This document shows, piece by piece, positions 10,110-18,667 of a stretch of 64,000 nt of DNA. The DNA is taken from assembly GCA_949298505.1 (NCBI GenBank), contig CASFWW010000030.1, positions 31,930 through 95,929 on the forward strand. The letters are read 5' to 3'. Each line of letters starts with the position of its first letter. The first letter of the stretch is position 1. The position numbers and the translations under genes were made by a program. The notes beneath the pieces were generated by a model that saw only the letters and a list, made by a program, of their open reading frames with translations, searched no databases and had not been told where the DNA came from. Source of the DNA: Ornithoclostridium sp949298505 (GTDB lineage Bacteria; Bacillota; Clostridia; Christensenellales; UBA3700).

Positions 10110-11915
10110 TTATTCTTTCGCTCCTTTGTTGATCGCTCCGCTGTACAAAGCGACCCTGAGAGTTTTTTCGCCGTCTCCGTAATCGTAGCGGACGGTGAGG
10201 TTGTGAGAGGCGTCCATGGATACGTCGACGATCTTTGCGCGCTTGCCGTCAAAGACGTGCCTGAGCGCGGAGAATTGCAGATCGTTGTATTCGGCGACGT
10301 TATCCGACGTGAACAGCACGCTTCCGAAAAGTTTGTTTATTTCGGCAAGCGCCGTCTTTTGCTTGAAAGTCATATTCAGGTTTTCGTTTCTGAGAAGGAA
10401 AACGTCGGGATCGTTGCCGAAAGCTCTGCCGTCCAGGTGGCGGCGGAAAGCGGAGTTCGCTATCGCGTGAGAGGTGGAAACGCCTTCGCGTACGTCGTAA
10501 TTCTTTTTATGCCATTTCAGAGATATGTCCTGTCCTATACGGCAATAATCCACTTTGCCGAACGCGGGCATCAGCGGTACGCCGCAACCCAGGATGAGCT
10601 TGTCTCCCACACATTCGCGCAGGAAGTCCATTGCGTCGTACATTATTTCGGCGCGGCATTTGCCGTTGTAAGGCATGAACGCGGCGGCGTAAAGGAAATC
10701 GAGTTTTACCAGGTCGAATCCCCATTGATTGAGAACGACGTCGAACACGTTTTTCAGATGGGCGCGCACTTCTTCGTTGTATATGTCAAGCGCGTAAAAT
10801 CCTCCCCAGTTGACGCCGGCGCGAACGGGTCTGCCCTTTTTGTCGGAGATGAGCCAGTCTTTATGCTGTCTGAATATTTCGCTGAGAGGAGTGACGGCAA
10901 AAGGAGCCAGCCACAGCCCGGCAAGCATATTTTTGTCATGGATCATCTTCGCGACGGGTTTCAGACCGTCTTTTACGTCCAGTTTTTCAGCCTGGGTATT
11001 GTTTTCTGCGCTCTGATCGGCGCGTATATCGTTGAGCACGTGGTAAAAGTCGGATTTGATCCTGAGCCAGTCTCCGACCGCGTGCTGATACCCGTCGTCG
11101 ATCTGGAAAACGTCCGCTTTGCATTGAGAGAAGGGGACGTCAGGCATGATACCGTTTTTCTGCGCGTCCTTTGCCCGTTTTCCGCAGTCGGACAGCGCTT
11201 CAAGATCGCGGACGATTATTTCCGAATCAATGTTTGCGTAATAGTTGTACCACGTCGTGTATCCTTTTCTGAGAGGGCACGGACGGCAGCTTACGTTCAA
11301 CGCTTCAAAGTATTTGTCGAACACTTCGTCGTAACAACCTCTGAATACGGCGAGTTTGCAAATCACGTTTTCGCCGTTTGAAAAATGTTTGCCTTCAAGG
11401 TCGACTGTGACGCGCAGTTTGCCGTGAACGGTGTCGAAATCGAGGATGGTGTAGCCGGTTCTGTCGCTGAGCGAGCCGATCAGCTCAAAGACGTCGCCGG
11501 TTCTGACGTAGCCGTACGAGAAGCCGTAAAATCTGCCTGCGGCATGAGAAGGTTTGTAAAAGTTATAATCGCCTGAAGCGGAGAATCCTATTTTTTTCGC
11601 GACAGGACCGTAAATGAATCTTCTCATCAGAGGCGTGGGAGCGTACTGCTTTGCGCCGGCAGGGTATTCCATACAGTCTGTCCAGGACTGGTATCCGTTG
11701 ACGAATATTCTGCTGTCGCCGGCGAAATTGCGGTCTATGGTAAGGCAGAAATTGCTGAAAGTAACGGGTTCACTGCAATCCGCAGTCACGGTCATCACGT
11801 CCGGTCCGCCTGAAACGGTGATCTTCACTTTGTCTGACGAAGCCGCATATTCGAGTTCCGCTTTGCCGTATATTCCGGTGTCTATGCCGCTTGTTCTAAT
11901 GATGTTGCTTTTCAT
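10110..11915 (-). CDS. Alpha-galactosidase, glycoside hydrolase family 36 (601 aa)
   Basis: This enzyme should hydrolyse terminal alpha-1,6-galactosides such as melibiose and raffinose. It has no signal peptide and so acts in the cytoplasm. Family hallmarks are visible: an N-terminal beta-sandwich, QIDDGYQ near residues 281-287, GLWLAPF near 333, LVKLDF with the expected nucleophile Asp at ~406, and CRIGQD with the expected acid/base Asp at ~463. The length is somewhat short for GH36 (usually 650-750 residues). I chose the ATG at 11915 because AAGGAG stands 8 bases before it; an upstream in-frame ATG at 11945 has no such site. The gene is divergent from an AraC regulator across a dyad-containing spacer, suggesting substrate-induced control. 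Family assignment is strong; exact substrate is inferred. Confidence 0.88.
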   Translation of the reverse strand: MKSNIIRTSGIDTGIYGKAELEYAASSDKVKITVSGGPDVMTVTADCSEPVTFSNFCLTIDRNFAGDSRIFVNGYQSWTDCMEYPAGAKQYAPTPLMRRFIYGPVAKKIGFSASGDYNFYKPSHAAGRFYGFSYGYVRTGDVFELIGSLSDRTGYTILDFDTVHGKLRVTVDLEGKHFSNGENVICKLAVFRGCYDEVFDKYFEALNVSCRPCPLRKGYTTWYNYYANIDSEIIVRDLEALSDCGKRAKDAQKNGIMPDVPFSQCKADVFQIDDGYQHAVGDWLRIKSDFYHVLNDIRADQSAENNTQAEKLDVKDGLKPVAKMIHDKNMLAGLWLAPFAVTPLSEIFRQHKDWLISDKKGRPVRAGVNWGGFYALDIYNEEVRAHLKNVFDVVLNQWGFDLVKLDFLYAAAFMPYNGKCRAEIMYDAMDFLRECVGDKLILGCGVPLMPAFGKVDYCRIGQDISLKWHKKNYDVREGVSTSHAIANSAFRRHLDGRAFGNDPDVFLLRNENLNMTFKQKTALAEINKLFGSVLFTSDNVAEYNDLQFSALRHVFDGKRAKIVDVSMDASHNLTVRYDYGDGEKTLRVALYSGAINKGAKE

Positions 11916-11935
11916 TGGCGTTCTCCTTATTGTGT

Positions 11936-11964
11936 GAATTATCATAGCCGAAAAGACGGGTCAA
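11936..11964 (-). promoter_or_regulatory. Promoter candidate for the GH36 gene
   Basis: On the minus strand TTGACC (11959-11964) is separated by 17 bases from TAATTC (11936-11941). The -35 overlaps the left arm of the dyad at 11961-12000. Confidence 0.5.
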
Positions 11965-12000
11965 CTCTTATATTCAAAGGAAAAATTTCCTGAGAGTTGA
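11961..12000. promoter_or_regulatory. Nested inverted repeats, operator candidate between GH36 and AraC genes
   Basis: TCAACTCT (11961-11968) and AGAGTTGA (11993-12000) are exact inverted copies. Inside them AGGAAA (11978-11983) and TTTCCT (11986-11991) form a second dyad. The outer left arm overlaps the GH36 -35 element. Binding by the neighbouring AraC protein is an inference. Confidence 0.5.
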
Positions 12001-12094
12001 GTATTATGACACAAAACCGTCTTGTCAATGGCAGCCTGGTATGCTAATATAATAATAGCACAAATACGCGGTTTGTAAATAGGGGAAAAGAGTT

Positions 12095-12940
12095 ATGAAT
12101 GTAAAAAAAAGGTATGATTGCGACAGCGCGGTTGATCTTTGGCGCTATTACGACGAAAACGAGCCGTTCAACGTCGGAATGATCGGGTTCACGGATTGCG
12201 CGTGCGGCGGCGGGAAATATTTCGTGGAAAGAAAGGACTCGCAGATAACCGCCGTGGAATACGTACGCGAAGGGAAAGGCGTCTTCGAAATCAACGGAAA
12301 AAAATATTTTCCGGGCGCGCGGAGCGTGATGGTGCTGACAAAGGGCAGCGACCACTCGTACTATCCCGACGAGAAAGACCCGTGGAAGAAAGACTGGGTG
12401 ATAGTGGACGGTCCGCTTGCCGACGCGCTTGTGAAGAATTATCTGCCCGAGGGGGAATATTGCTTTGCAAACTGCGACATATCGCATTTCTTTTCTCGGC
12501 TGAAGTCGCTCGCTTCGGAACAGACACTTAATTACTGCAGTTTTGTAGACAACGCGGTTTTTCTGTTCTGCGACGCGCTTCAGACGGTCAAGAATCTGAG
12601 CCGCAAAAAATGTAACAGGATAGCGCTTGCAGTCAAAGCCGAGCTGGACGCAAACGTGGAAGGATCGATAACCGTTGAGGAGATCGCGCGGAAACTGCAT
12701 TATTCGCCCAATTACGTGATCAGACAGTTCAAGGAGCAATACGGCTGTACGCCGTACAAATACTATATGGACAGGAAACTCAAACTGGCGCAGTTGTATC
12801 TCAGGAACACGGATATGACGGTGACGCAGATCGCAGACAAACTGCATTTTGCAGATCAGCATTATTTTTCCAACGCTTTCAGACAGCATTGCGGGATGAG
12901 TGCAGGCGAATACAGGAAAAAGCACGCGCCTCTCATTTAA
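12095..12940 (+). CDS. AraC/XylS-family transcriptional regulator (281 aa)
   Basis: The N-terminal ~150 residues form a cupin-type sugar-sensing domain (GKGVFEINGKKYFPGARSVM). Residues ~180-278 hold the two helix-turn-helix motifs of AraC proteins (SITVEEIARKLHYSPNYVIR and MTVTQIADKLHFADQHYFS, ending GMSAGEYRK). It is transcribed away from the GH36 alpha-galactosidase, and the spacer contains a strong dyad over the GH36 -35. The likely role is sugar-dependent activation of that gene. GGGGA precedes the ATG at moderate distance. The stop codon overlaps the left arm of a bidirectional terminator. The inducer is unknown; the family call is firm. Confidence 0.88.
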   Translation: MNVKKRYDCDSAVDLWRYYDENEPFNVGMIGFTDCACGGGKYFVERKDSQITAVEYVREGKGVFEINGKKYFPGARSVMVLTKGSDHSYYPDEKDPWKKDWVIVDGPLADALVKNYLPEGEYCFANCDISHFFSRLKSLASEQTLNYCSFVDNAVFLFCDALQTVKNLSRKKCNRIALAVKAELDANVEGSITVEEIARKLHYSPNYVIRQFKEQYGCTPYKYYMDRKLKLAQLYLRNTDMTVTQIADKLHFADQHYFSNAFRQHCGMSAGEYRKKHAPLI

Positions 12941-12978
12941 AAATCAAGCGGTTCAATATTCCGTCTGACTTGATTTTT
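12939..12978. terminator. Bidirectional terminator shared by AraC and MFS genes
   Basis: AAAAATCAAG (12939-12948) and CTTGATTTTT (12969-12978) are exact inverted copies. The hairpin overlaps the AraC stop codon and the 3' end of the convergent MFS gene. Confidence 0.75.
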
Positions 12979-14224
12979 CACGGCGCAGAGGCTTGTCCAT
13001 ACGCCCGATCGCGAAAAGGCAAACGAGCTGGATCACGGGGAAGATAGTACCCACCAGTATTCCTCCTCGCAGACCTATCTGTTCTGCGGTGAGCCCCAGG
13101 TTTTCTCCCAGTTCCAGCAGAGCGGGAGAATTGCCGATCGCGTCCGCAACGATGCCGGCTATGCCGGGACCGAGCGCGCAGCCCAGATCCCCGAACAGAG
13201 CGCAAAGCCCGAACATCGAAGTCCCTCCGTACGGGAAGCGCGCGCTCGTATTGCTTATCGTTCCCGGCCAGAGCATGCTGACAGTCAGCCCGGTGAAACC
13301 GCAGGCAAGCAGTGAGATTATCGGCTGAGGCACGAATACCATGGCGAGATAGCAGATCATACAGCAGACGGTCAAAACTTTGAGAACGCGCAGCAGATTC
13401 ATCTTCGAACCGAACAGCCCGAACAGAAGTCTTCCCGTACCCATAAGTACCGCAAACAGACACGGACCCAATAAATCCCCTAAAAATTTGGACACCCCCA
13501 GACCTTTTTCGGCGAACAGAGAAGACCATTGAGAAACGGTCAGTTCGCATGCTCCCGCGCATGTCATGATGACGAGCGCCAGCAGAAAACGTCTGTCTTT
13601 TAAGAGAGAAAGGAGGGGAGTGCGCTTTTCTTCGGGTATAGTTTCAGCCATAGGTACGAACAGGAGCCAGACCAGATTTGCAACGGGTACGACAGCCCAG
13701 ACAAGCGGGAGCACATACCACAGAGAGGAATCGAAGATCTTTATGAAAAGTGTGGAGAGAAGCACGACGATCGCCTGACCCCAGCAATAGAAAGAGTGGA
13801 GCATCGCCATCGTACTTTTCTTTTCTCCGAGGGGAAGGAGTTCGGTCAGAGGACTGACCACGACTTCTATAAGCCCTCCTCCCACCGCGAACACTACGGT
13901 CGATATCAGAAGCGCGGCAAAAGTGCTTGACATAACGTTGGGCAGAGTTCCCAGCAGGATCAGCCCTAGCGCAGACGTTGCCATAGCGGCGGTAACGGCA
14001 ACTCTGAAACCGAATTTATCCGTGATTTTTCCGGCAAATGCGTCCACGACGAGCTGGGTCAGAAAGTTGACCAGGATAACCGTGCTGAGCAGAGAGAGGT
14101 TAAGACTGAATTCGTCCTGAAAGACGACAAAGAGGAGAGGCGCCAGGTTGTTGTTTATCGCCTGAACTATAAATCCGGTCATACAGCCGGAAAACGTATG
14201 TTTGTATGTAAGACGGCTTTTCAT
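12953..14224 (-). CDS. Major facilitator superfamily transporter (423 aa)
   Basis: About 12 hydrophobic segments span the protein, with an MFS motif-A-like loop (GKITDKFGFRV) after the second segment. The distribution resembles sugar or organic-solute permeases of the FucP type, but the substrate cannot be read from sequence. It ends convergent with the AraC gene and may import sugars for the nearby alpha-galactosidase. The long ORF opens at 14356, but a TTGCCT-17-TATAAT promoter at 14232-14260 lies inside that extension. The ATG at 14224 is only 7 bases after the -10 and has no ribosome site, so a leaderless mRNA beginning at MKSRLTYKH is predicted. Confidence 0.82.
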   Translation of the reverse strand: MKSRLTYKHTFSGCMTGFIVQAINNNLAPLLFVVFQDEFSLNLSLLSTVILVNFLTQLVVDAFAGKITDKFGFRVAVTAAMATSALGLILLGTLPNVMSSTFAALLISTVVFAVGGGLIEVVVSPLTELLPLGEKKSTMAMLHSFYCWGQAIVVLLSTLFIKIFDSSLWYVLPLVWAVVPVANLVWLLFVPMAETIPEEKRTPLLSLLKDRRFLLALVIMTCAGACELTVSQWSSLFAEKGLGVSKFLGDLLGPCLFAVLMGTGRLLFGLFGSKMNLLRVLKVLTVCCMICYLAMVFVPQPIISLLACGFTGLTVSMLWPGTISNTSARFPYGGTSMFGLCALFGDLGCALGPGIAGIVADAIGNSPALLELGENLGLTAEQIGLRGGILVGTIFPVIQLVCLFAIGRMDKPLRREKSSQTEY

Positions 14225-14231
14225 CTCTATC

Positions 14232-14260
14232 ATTATATGAAAGTAGTGAGAAAAAGGCAA
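14232..14260 (-). promoter_or_regulatory. Leaderless-type promoter of the MFS gene
   Basis: On the minus strand TTGCCT (14255-14260), a 17-base spacer and TATAAT (14232-14237). The ATG at 14224 follows 7 bases after the -10. Confidence 0.65.
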
Positions 14261-14405
14261 GCGCAGCGGATGAAAGCGCGAGAATTTGTGCGTCCCTGAA
14301 GCTGGTACGGGTTGACTTCGCGGCGCCGATGTCGTAAAATTAAATAAGAAGCGCATTCTCCGCGCAGAACTTATCGCCGCCCGAAGGCGAGCAAGAGGTG
14401 ATCAT

Positions 14406-15437
14406 ATGCAGAACAGATTGACAAAGGGGAGACTTCTCGACGACGAAGGCAGACTTTTGCAGGCGGGTTACTCCACCGTAATGGCGAGGAGGTACGACCG
14501 CAAGAATATCGCCGCAAGCAAATGGCGTATTAAGGAATGGGATTACTACATTATTTCAGACGGTGTGAAAAGCATCGCCTTTACGCTGTCGGACATAGGA
14601 TATATCGGGCTGATGAGCGTGAGCGTGATCGACCTTGAAGAACCCGCCAGCCGCACGTCGTCAAGGATAACGCTTTTCCCGTTCGGTAAATACGACTTTC
14701 CCAAGACTTTCGAGGACGGAGACGTAAAATTCGAATCGAAGGCACTGAAATTGTATTTCCGCAACGACAAGGGCGTCAGAGAGATAGAGTGTGAGTACAG
14801 GAAATGGGACGGCGAGAATACGCTGAAAGCCAGGATAAAGCTGACAGATCCGCCACGCGACGCCATGGTCATCGCGACTCCGTTCAAGGAGAACGAGCAT
14901 GCGTTTTACTATAACGCCAAGCTCAACTGCATGACTGCCGAAGGCTACTTTGAAGTGGGAGACAAAAGGTACGATTTCGACAAGAAGAACTCCCTCGGCA
15001 CGCTTGACTGGGGCAGAGGCGTCTGGACTTACAAGAACGTCTGGTACTGGGGAAGCATGCAGAAAAGGCTCGGTAACGGGCACACGATCGGCTTCAATCT
15101 CGGCTACGGTTTCGGCGATACGTCTCAGGCGAGCGAGAACATGTTCTTTATCGACGGCGTCGCTCACAAACTGGGCAACGTGACCTTCGATATCCCTATG
15201 AGAGACGGCAAAGAGGATTATATGAGAGAATGGACGATAAGGGACGACGAAGGCAGGCTCAGCATACGTTTCAAACCTGTGATTGACCGCTTTGACAGAG
15301 TGAACGTCCTTGTGGTCTCGACGTGTCAGCACCAGGTATTCGGGGAATTTTCAGGACATGTAAGGCTGGAGGACGGCTCGTTGACAGAGTTCTCGGACTG
15401 CGGCGGCTTTGCTGAAAAAGTCGTCAACAAGTGGTAA
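14406..15437 (+). CDS. DUF2804 family protein (343 aa)
   Basis: The whole length matches my memory of the DUF2804 family, including a central block (residues ~190-225: GTLDWGRGVWTYKNVWYWGS) with its Trp-rich WGRGVW segment. The family is thought to be built from lipocalin-like beta-barrels, and its biochemical role is not established. There is no signal peptide or membrane segment, so it is probably cytoplasmic. GAGGTG stands 5 bases before the ATG and decides the start. It is monocistronic: a divergent MFS gene lies upstream and a strong hairpin terminator follows. No function is proposed. Confidence 0.75.
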   Translation: MQNRLTKGRLLDDEGRLLQAGYSTVMARRYDRKNIAASKWRIKEWDYYIISDGVKSIAFTLSDIGYIGLMSVSVIDLEEPASRTSSRITLFPFGKYDFPKTFEDGDVKFESKALKLYFRNDKGVREIECEYRKWDGENTLKARIKLTDPPRDAMVIATPFKENEHAFYYNAKLNCMTAEGYFEVGDKRYDFDKKNSLGTLDWGRGVWTYKNVWYWGSMQKRLGNGHTIGFNLGYGFGDTSQASENMFFIDGVAHKLGNVTFDIPMRDGKEDYMREWTIRDDEGRLSIRFKPVIDRFDRVNVLVVSTCQHQVFGEFSGHVRLEDGSLTEFSDCGGFAEKVVNKW

Positions 15438-15468
15438 GAGAATCAGCATATAACAAACACGGGCATGA

Positions 15469-15508
15469 AAAAACGGAGACGGGAATGTCTCCGTTTCGTC
15501 TTTTTTTT
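15469..15508. terminator. Bidirectional terminator
   Basis: AAACGGAGAC (15471-15480) pairs with GTCTCCGTTT (15487-15496), followed by a T8 run on the plus strand. On the minus strand the same hairpin follows the 48-residue small gene and is trailed by T's. Confidence 0.85.
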
Positions 15509-15654
15509 CACAGGTCGTCGGCGTCCTGACAAGGGGTGCCGTCGGCTGATTTTCCGGTATAACTTCCGTACGGGTCGAAGCGCAGGTTCTTTTCTGCGTA
15601 AGCTTTCACGGCGGTGCTTATGGCGTCTTTCCGGTTTTTGCGTTCTTTTTTCAT
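15508..15654 (-). CDS. Small basic/acidic hypothetical protein (48 aa)
   Basis: The ATG at 15654 is preceded by GGAAGGAGG with ideal spacing, and the frame stops (TGA) just before a hairpin terminator, so the unit has a complete translation and termination setup. The first half is Lys/Arg-rich and helical (KKERKNRKDA). The second half contains FDPYGSYTGKSADG and ends QDADDL. I do not recognise a named family. Its divergent neighbour is the SCP2-like operon. It could be a small regulatory or ribosome-associated protein, but nothing in the sequence proves a function. Confidence 0.7.
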   Translation of the reverse strand: MKKERKNRKDAISTAVKAYAEKNLRFDPYGSYTGKSADGTPCQDADDL

Positions 15655-15749
15655 TCAGTCCTCCTTCCGCCGGCATATGCGGCGTATATATTGATTAGTG
15701 TACGCAGGTAAAATCATTGTAAACATTGGCTCATGCAATTCCGATAGTA

Positions 15750-15778
15750 TAGACATAGTCAACTCGCTGTGTTATACT
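15750..15778 (+). promoter_or_regulatory. Promoter of the SCP2-like / Fe-ADH-like / QueH operon
   Basis: TAGACA (15750-15755), a 17-base spacer and TATACT (15773-15778). It lies downstream of the ORF's first ATG (15698), which rules that start out. Confidence 0.75.
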
Positions 15779-15802
15779 TTAGTCAAACCTGTGGGGTGGA
15801 GA

Positions 15803-16303
15803 ATGAAAGGAAAGAAACTGTTCAAAAAATTCGTGACGTCTTTCAATATGTATTTTTTCGCGAAGGGAATCGCATGCTGTTACAGGTATGACGAGGACTT
15901 CAGACGTTATGCGGGAATGCTTCCCGAAAAATTCGTTTTCAGAATGAGAGTCCTTCCCGACGGTGCGTCCGTGACGATCGTAAAGGAAGGAGAAAAACTC
16001 ACCGCCAGATCCGGGAACGACATTATCGCCAACCCGGACGTCGACGTCTGTTTCAAGCATATCGAGAGCGCCTTTGCGTTCGTGACCGGCAGGAAGTCTT
16101 TTGCAAAATGTATAGCGCAGTCCGCTTTCATAATAAAAGGCGACGTATCGGGAATGATGACCGTTTCGCATATGTTCGACATCGTAGGGTCGTACATCCT
16201 GAGCAAAAGTTTTCTCAAAAAGTATGACAGGGCGCTGCTTTCCCGGAGCGCCGGAGTGCACAAAGTGCGCTTTTTCACTCTGTTCGGGAGGTTCGGGCAA
16301 TGA
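15803..16303 (+). CDS. SCP2-like lipid-binding-domain protein (166 aa)
   Basis: After a basic N-terminus (MKGKKLFKKF), residues ~50-145 follow the pattern of the SCP2 sterol/lipid-binding fold: beta strands FVFRMRVLPDGASVTIVKEG, then DVDVCFK, a helix with FVTGRKSFAKCIAQ, and FIIKGDVSG. Such domains bind hydrophobic ligands, but none can be named here. GGTGGAG lies immediately before the ATG at 15803, and the promoter at 15750-15778 supports this start. The stop codon overlaps the next start codon (ATGA), so it is translationally coupled to a degenerate dehydrogenase-fold protein. The family call rests on pattern memory and is moderate. Confidence 0.55.
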   Translation: MKGKKLFKKFVTSFNMYFFAKGIACCYRYDEDFRRYAGMLPEKFVFRMRVLPDGASVTIVKEGEKLTARSGNDIIANPDVDVCFKHIESAFAFVTGRKSFAKCIAQSAFIIKGDVSGMMTVSHMFDIVGSYILSKSFLKKYDRALLSRSAGVHKVRFFTLFGRFGQ

Positions 16304-17484
16304 AAAAAAGCAATTTCTATTACGAGTTTTACAATCCTTCAAAGGTGACGGCGGGTGTCGGCTGTCTGCACGACGCAGTAGAAAAACTTCCGTCGCTCGG
16401 GCTGCACAACGCGTTTTTTCTCTGCGATAACGCTGAGAAGAACGAGGTGCTTGACGAGGTCAGGAAAGCGGTTTCTTCAGTGAAAGTCAGAACGGGCGCG
16501 CTTTACGTATGTTCAGAAAAAACGGTGTGTCTTGCAAGTCTCAGAGAGATGCGCGACGTCTACCGTGTGAACAATTGCGACTGCATCGTGGTATGCGGCA
16601 ACTACAAATGCATAAATACGGCAAAGGCGCTCAGGTTGCTTTTGTCCGGGCAGGTCATACGTTTCGAGGACGTGAAGGGGCTGAACGTGGCGAGGAAAAA
16701 GGTGGACGTTCCTCTCGTCGTGGTGGCGACAAGCGTCGGGATCAGCAATGTGCTGACAGACAGCGTGTACGTCAAGGACGATTACGGCGCCGTGACGGAA
16801 TGCGTTTCTCCGCTGTGCGCTCCGGATTACTGTATAGTCGATCCCACTCTGACGCCGGTTTTCGACGCGCCCACAACGATAGCGGGAGCGCTCGAGTCTT
16901 TTGCAAGGAACATTGAAGAGTTTGTGAGCAGGCAGGCTATCACGCTGACCAAGTGTATGAATCTTATTGCGATCAGAGAAGTCCGCGACAACGTGTTCAA
17001 GGTGGTCAACGACCCTATGGACGCTCAGGCGGTGCTCGGGCTTCAGAGAGCGGGTCTGCTCGCCGGGATATGCTACTCCAACACTTCGGCGGGAATAGCG
17101 CACGCATTGTCCGGCGCGATCTCGGATATGACGGGAAGAGACGGTTTTATCTGCACCGGGATCGTTTTTACCGCATGTATGCGCTACAATCTCGAAGTAG
17201 CTGAAAAGGATTATGCGCAGGCGCTGTACTATATCGTCGGAGACGACAGATACGCCGCGACCCCGGCGTCGGAGAGAGCGTCGACGCTTATAGAGACTTC
17301 CGACAAGATGATCAGGACGCTTTTTGAGGAGAACGGACTGCCTCTCAGACTCTCTGAGATCGGCGTTGACGAAGAGTGTCTCGACAAACTGGTGGAGGAG
17401 ACGATGAAGTCGTACGCGCTCGTCACCAATCCGAAGAACGTCAAGAAAGAGGACGTTTACGAGATCTTAAGGAGCGTGATGTAA
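16300..17484 (+). CDS. Iron-containing alcohol-dehydrogenase-fold protein, degenerate active site, copy 1 (394 aa)
   Basis: Length and order of motifs match iron-dependent group III alcohol dehydrogenases, but the motifs are eroded. The nucleotide-binding GGGS..D..K region reads CGNYKCINTAKA (~99-110). The PTTxGTGSE region reads VATSVGIS. The DALTHAIE metal-binding segment reads GALESFARNIE (~196-206), so both the Asp and His ligands are lost. The later HAxxH region keeps one His (GIAHALSGAI, ~265-274) and loses the second. It is therefore unlikely to be a normal metal-dependent dehydrogenase; a structural or binding role is possible. GGGAGG precedes the ATG, which overlaps the upstream stop. 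A paralogue follows after one base. Confidence 0.72.
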   Translation: MKKSNFYYEFYNPSKVTAGVGCLHDAVEKLPSLGLHNAFFLCDNAEKNEVLDEVRKAVSSVKVRTGALYVCSEKTVCLASLREMRDVYRVNNCDCIVVCGNYKCINTAKALRLLLSGQVIRFEDVKGLNVARKKVDVPLVVVATSVGISNVLTDSVYVKDDYGAVTECVSPLCAPDYCIVDPTLTPVFDAPTTIAGALESFARNIEEFVSRQAITLTKCMNLIAIREVRDNVFKVVNDPMDAQAVLGLQRAGLLAGICYSNTSAGIAHALSGAISDMTGRDGFICTGIVFTACMRYNLEVAEKDYAQALYYIVGDDRYAATPASERASTLIETSDKMIRTLFEENGLPLRLSEIGVDEECLDKLVEETMKSYALVTNPKNVKKEDVYEILRSVM

Positions 17485-17485
17485 A

Positions 17486-18667
17486 ATGAGTATATTCAGT
17501 TTTTCCAACGACGTAAAAATACTTTGCGGAGACCATGCGCTGGACAATCTGCCGTTTGAACTGAGGGAACGAGACTGCACCAGACCCCTTCTCATTGCGG
17601 ACGAAAGGTCTTACAGGCTGGGTTTTGCAAAAGAAGTCAGGCACGCCATGGACAACGATACCATTTCGCTCGGAGCGTTTTATTACGGGGTCTCCGAATC
17701 GGCTTGCCCGAAGGATTGCGACAATGTAGTCACGCTGTACAAAACCCACGGGTGCGACGGCATAATAGCGCTTGGAGGAGAAAACGTCACTCAGTGCGCC
17801 AAAGCGGCGAAGATGATGCTGCTTCAGGGCGTAGGCGATTTCGTATATTTCAATCACAGATCGGATACCGATTCTGACAAGATCTCTTATTCTGCAATAC
17901 CGCTTTTCATTCTGCCCACAGACATCCCCTGCGGCATAGAAGCGAGTGACAGAGCTGTCATATTCGACGAAAAGAACAACGTGATTTACAATTTTGACAG
18001 CGTTCTCACCAGAGCGAGCGCAGTTATCCTTGACGTCAGACTCACAGACATAATGCCCGCAAAGGCAATGGCGACTGCCGGTCTCGGGGCGCTGGCGATG
18101 GGTGTGAAGGGCTTTGTCGACAACAATTCAAACCCGATAGCGCTGGCATACGCGACAAGCGCCATACACACGATAATCAACGAGCTTCTGCCGGCAATGA
18201 GGCACAATTCCAATGCGGATTACAGGATCAGCATATATTCTTCGATAATCAATGCCGGGATAGCATATTTTTCGATAAAGGAAAGTCTGCTCAGGGATAT
18301 GACCAACGAGCTGGCTATCAGGACGGGATATTCTCATCTTCAGATACTGTCCATACTTTTCCCCGTCTATTACAAGGAAAAGATCAACGGCGACCGCGCG
18401 TTCAAAAGCGTGCTGATGCCGATAGCGGGAGAGGAACAGTATGCGCTGTCCAATGCAAAATCAAGAGAAGTGATTGCGCTGGATATGCTCAACGAATTCT
18501 GGGGTAAAGTCACGGAACTTGCACAGATCCCGTCAAAACTCCATGAAACGGGCGTCGAACAGTCAGACTTCGTAAAACTTGCAGACGCGGTTATCATCAG
18601 ATACAGAGGAGACGATCCTCACAACAACTATACGACGATAGTAAAACTGTTAGAGGAAGCGTTTTGA
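17486..18667 (+). CDS. Iron-containing alcohol-dehydrogenase-fold protein, degenerate active site, copy 2 (393 aa)
   Basis: This paralogue keeps a better nucleotide-loop pattern (GIIALGGENVTQCAKAAK, ~92-109) and LPTDIPCGIEAS in place of the usual PTTAGTGSE. The metal-ligand segment reads TAGLGALAMGVKGF (~197-210), where Asp and His of DALxHA have become Gly and Met, and no downstream HAxxH pair is visible. It begins one base after the preceding stop and overlaps the next gene, so it belongs to the same operon. The two proteins may form a heteromer, which is inference. AAGGAG lies about a dozen bases before the ATG, so coupled initiation is likely. Confidence 0.72.
   Translation: MSIFSFSNDVKILCGDHALDNLPFELRERDCTRPLLIADERSYRLGFAKEVRHAMDNDTISLGAFYYGVSESACPKDCDNVVTLYKTHGCDGIIALGGENVTQCAKAAKMMLLQGVGDFVYFNHRSDTDSDKISYSAIPLFILPTDIPCGIEASDRAVIFDEKNNVIYNFDSVLTRASAVILDVRLTDIMPAKAMATAGLGALAMGVKGFVDNNSNPIALAYATSAIHTIINELLPAMRHNSNADYRISIYSSIINAGIAYFSIKESLLRDMTNELAIRTGYSHLQILSILFPVYYKEKINGDRAFKSVLMPIAGEEQYALSNAKSREVIALDMLNEFWGKVTELAQIPSKLHETGVEQSDFVKLADAVIIRYRGDDPHNNYTTIVKLLEEAF

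Noticed and set aside
9888..11381. A 497-codon plus-strand frame
   Set aside because: Antisense to the GH36 gene, whose family motifs are clear; it lacks a ribosome site.
15698..15802. Upstream ATG for the SCP2-like gene
   Set aside because: A TAGACA-17-TATACT promoter lies downstream of this ATG, so the codons are not in the mRNA.
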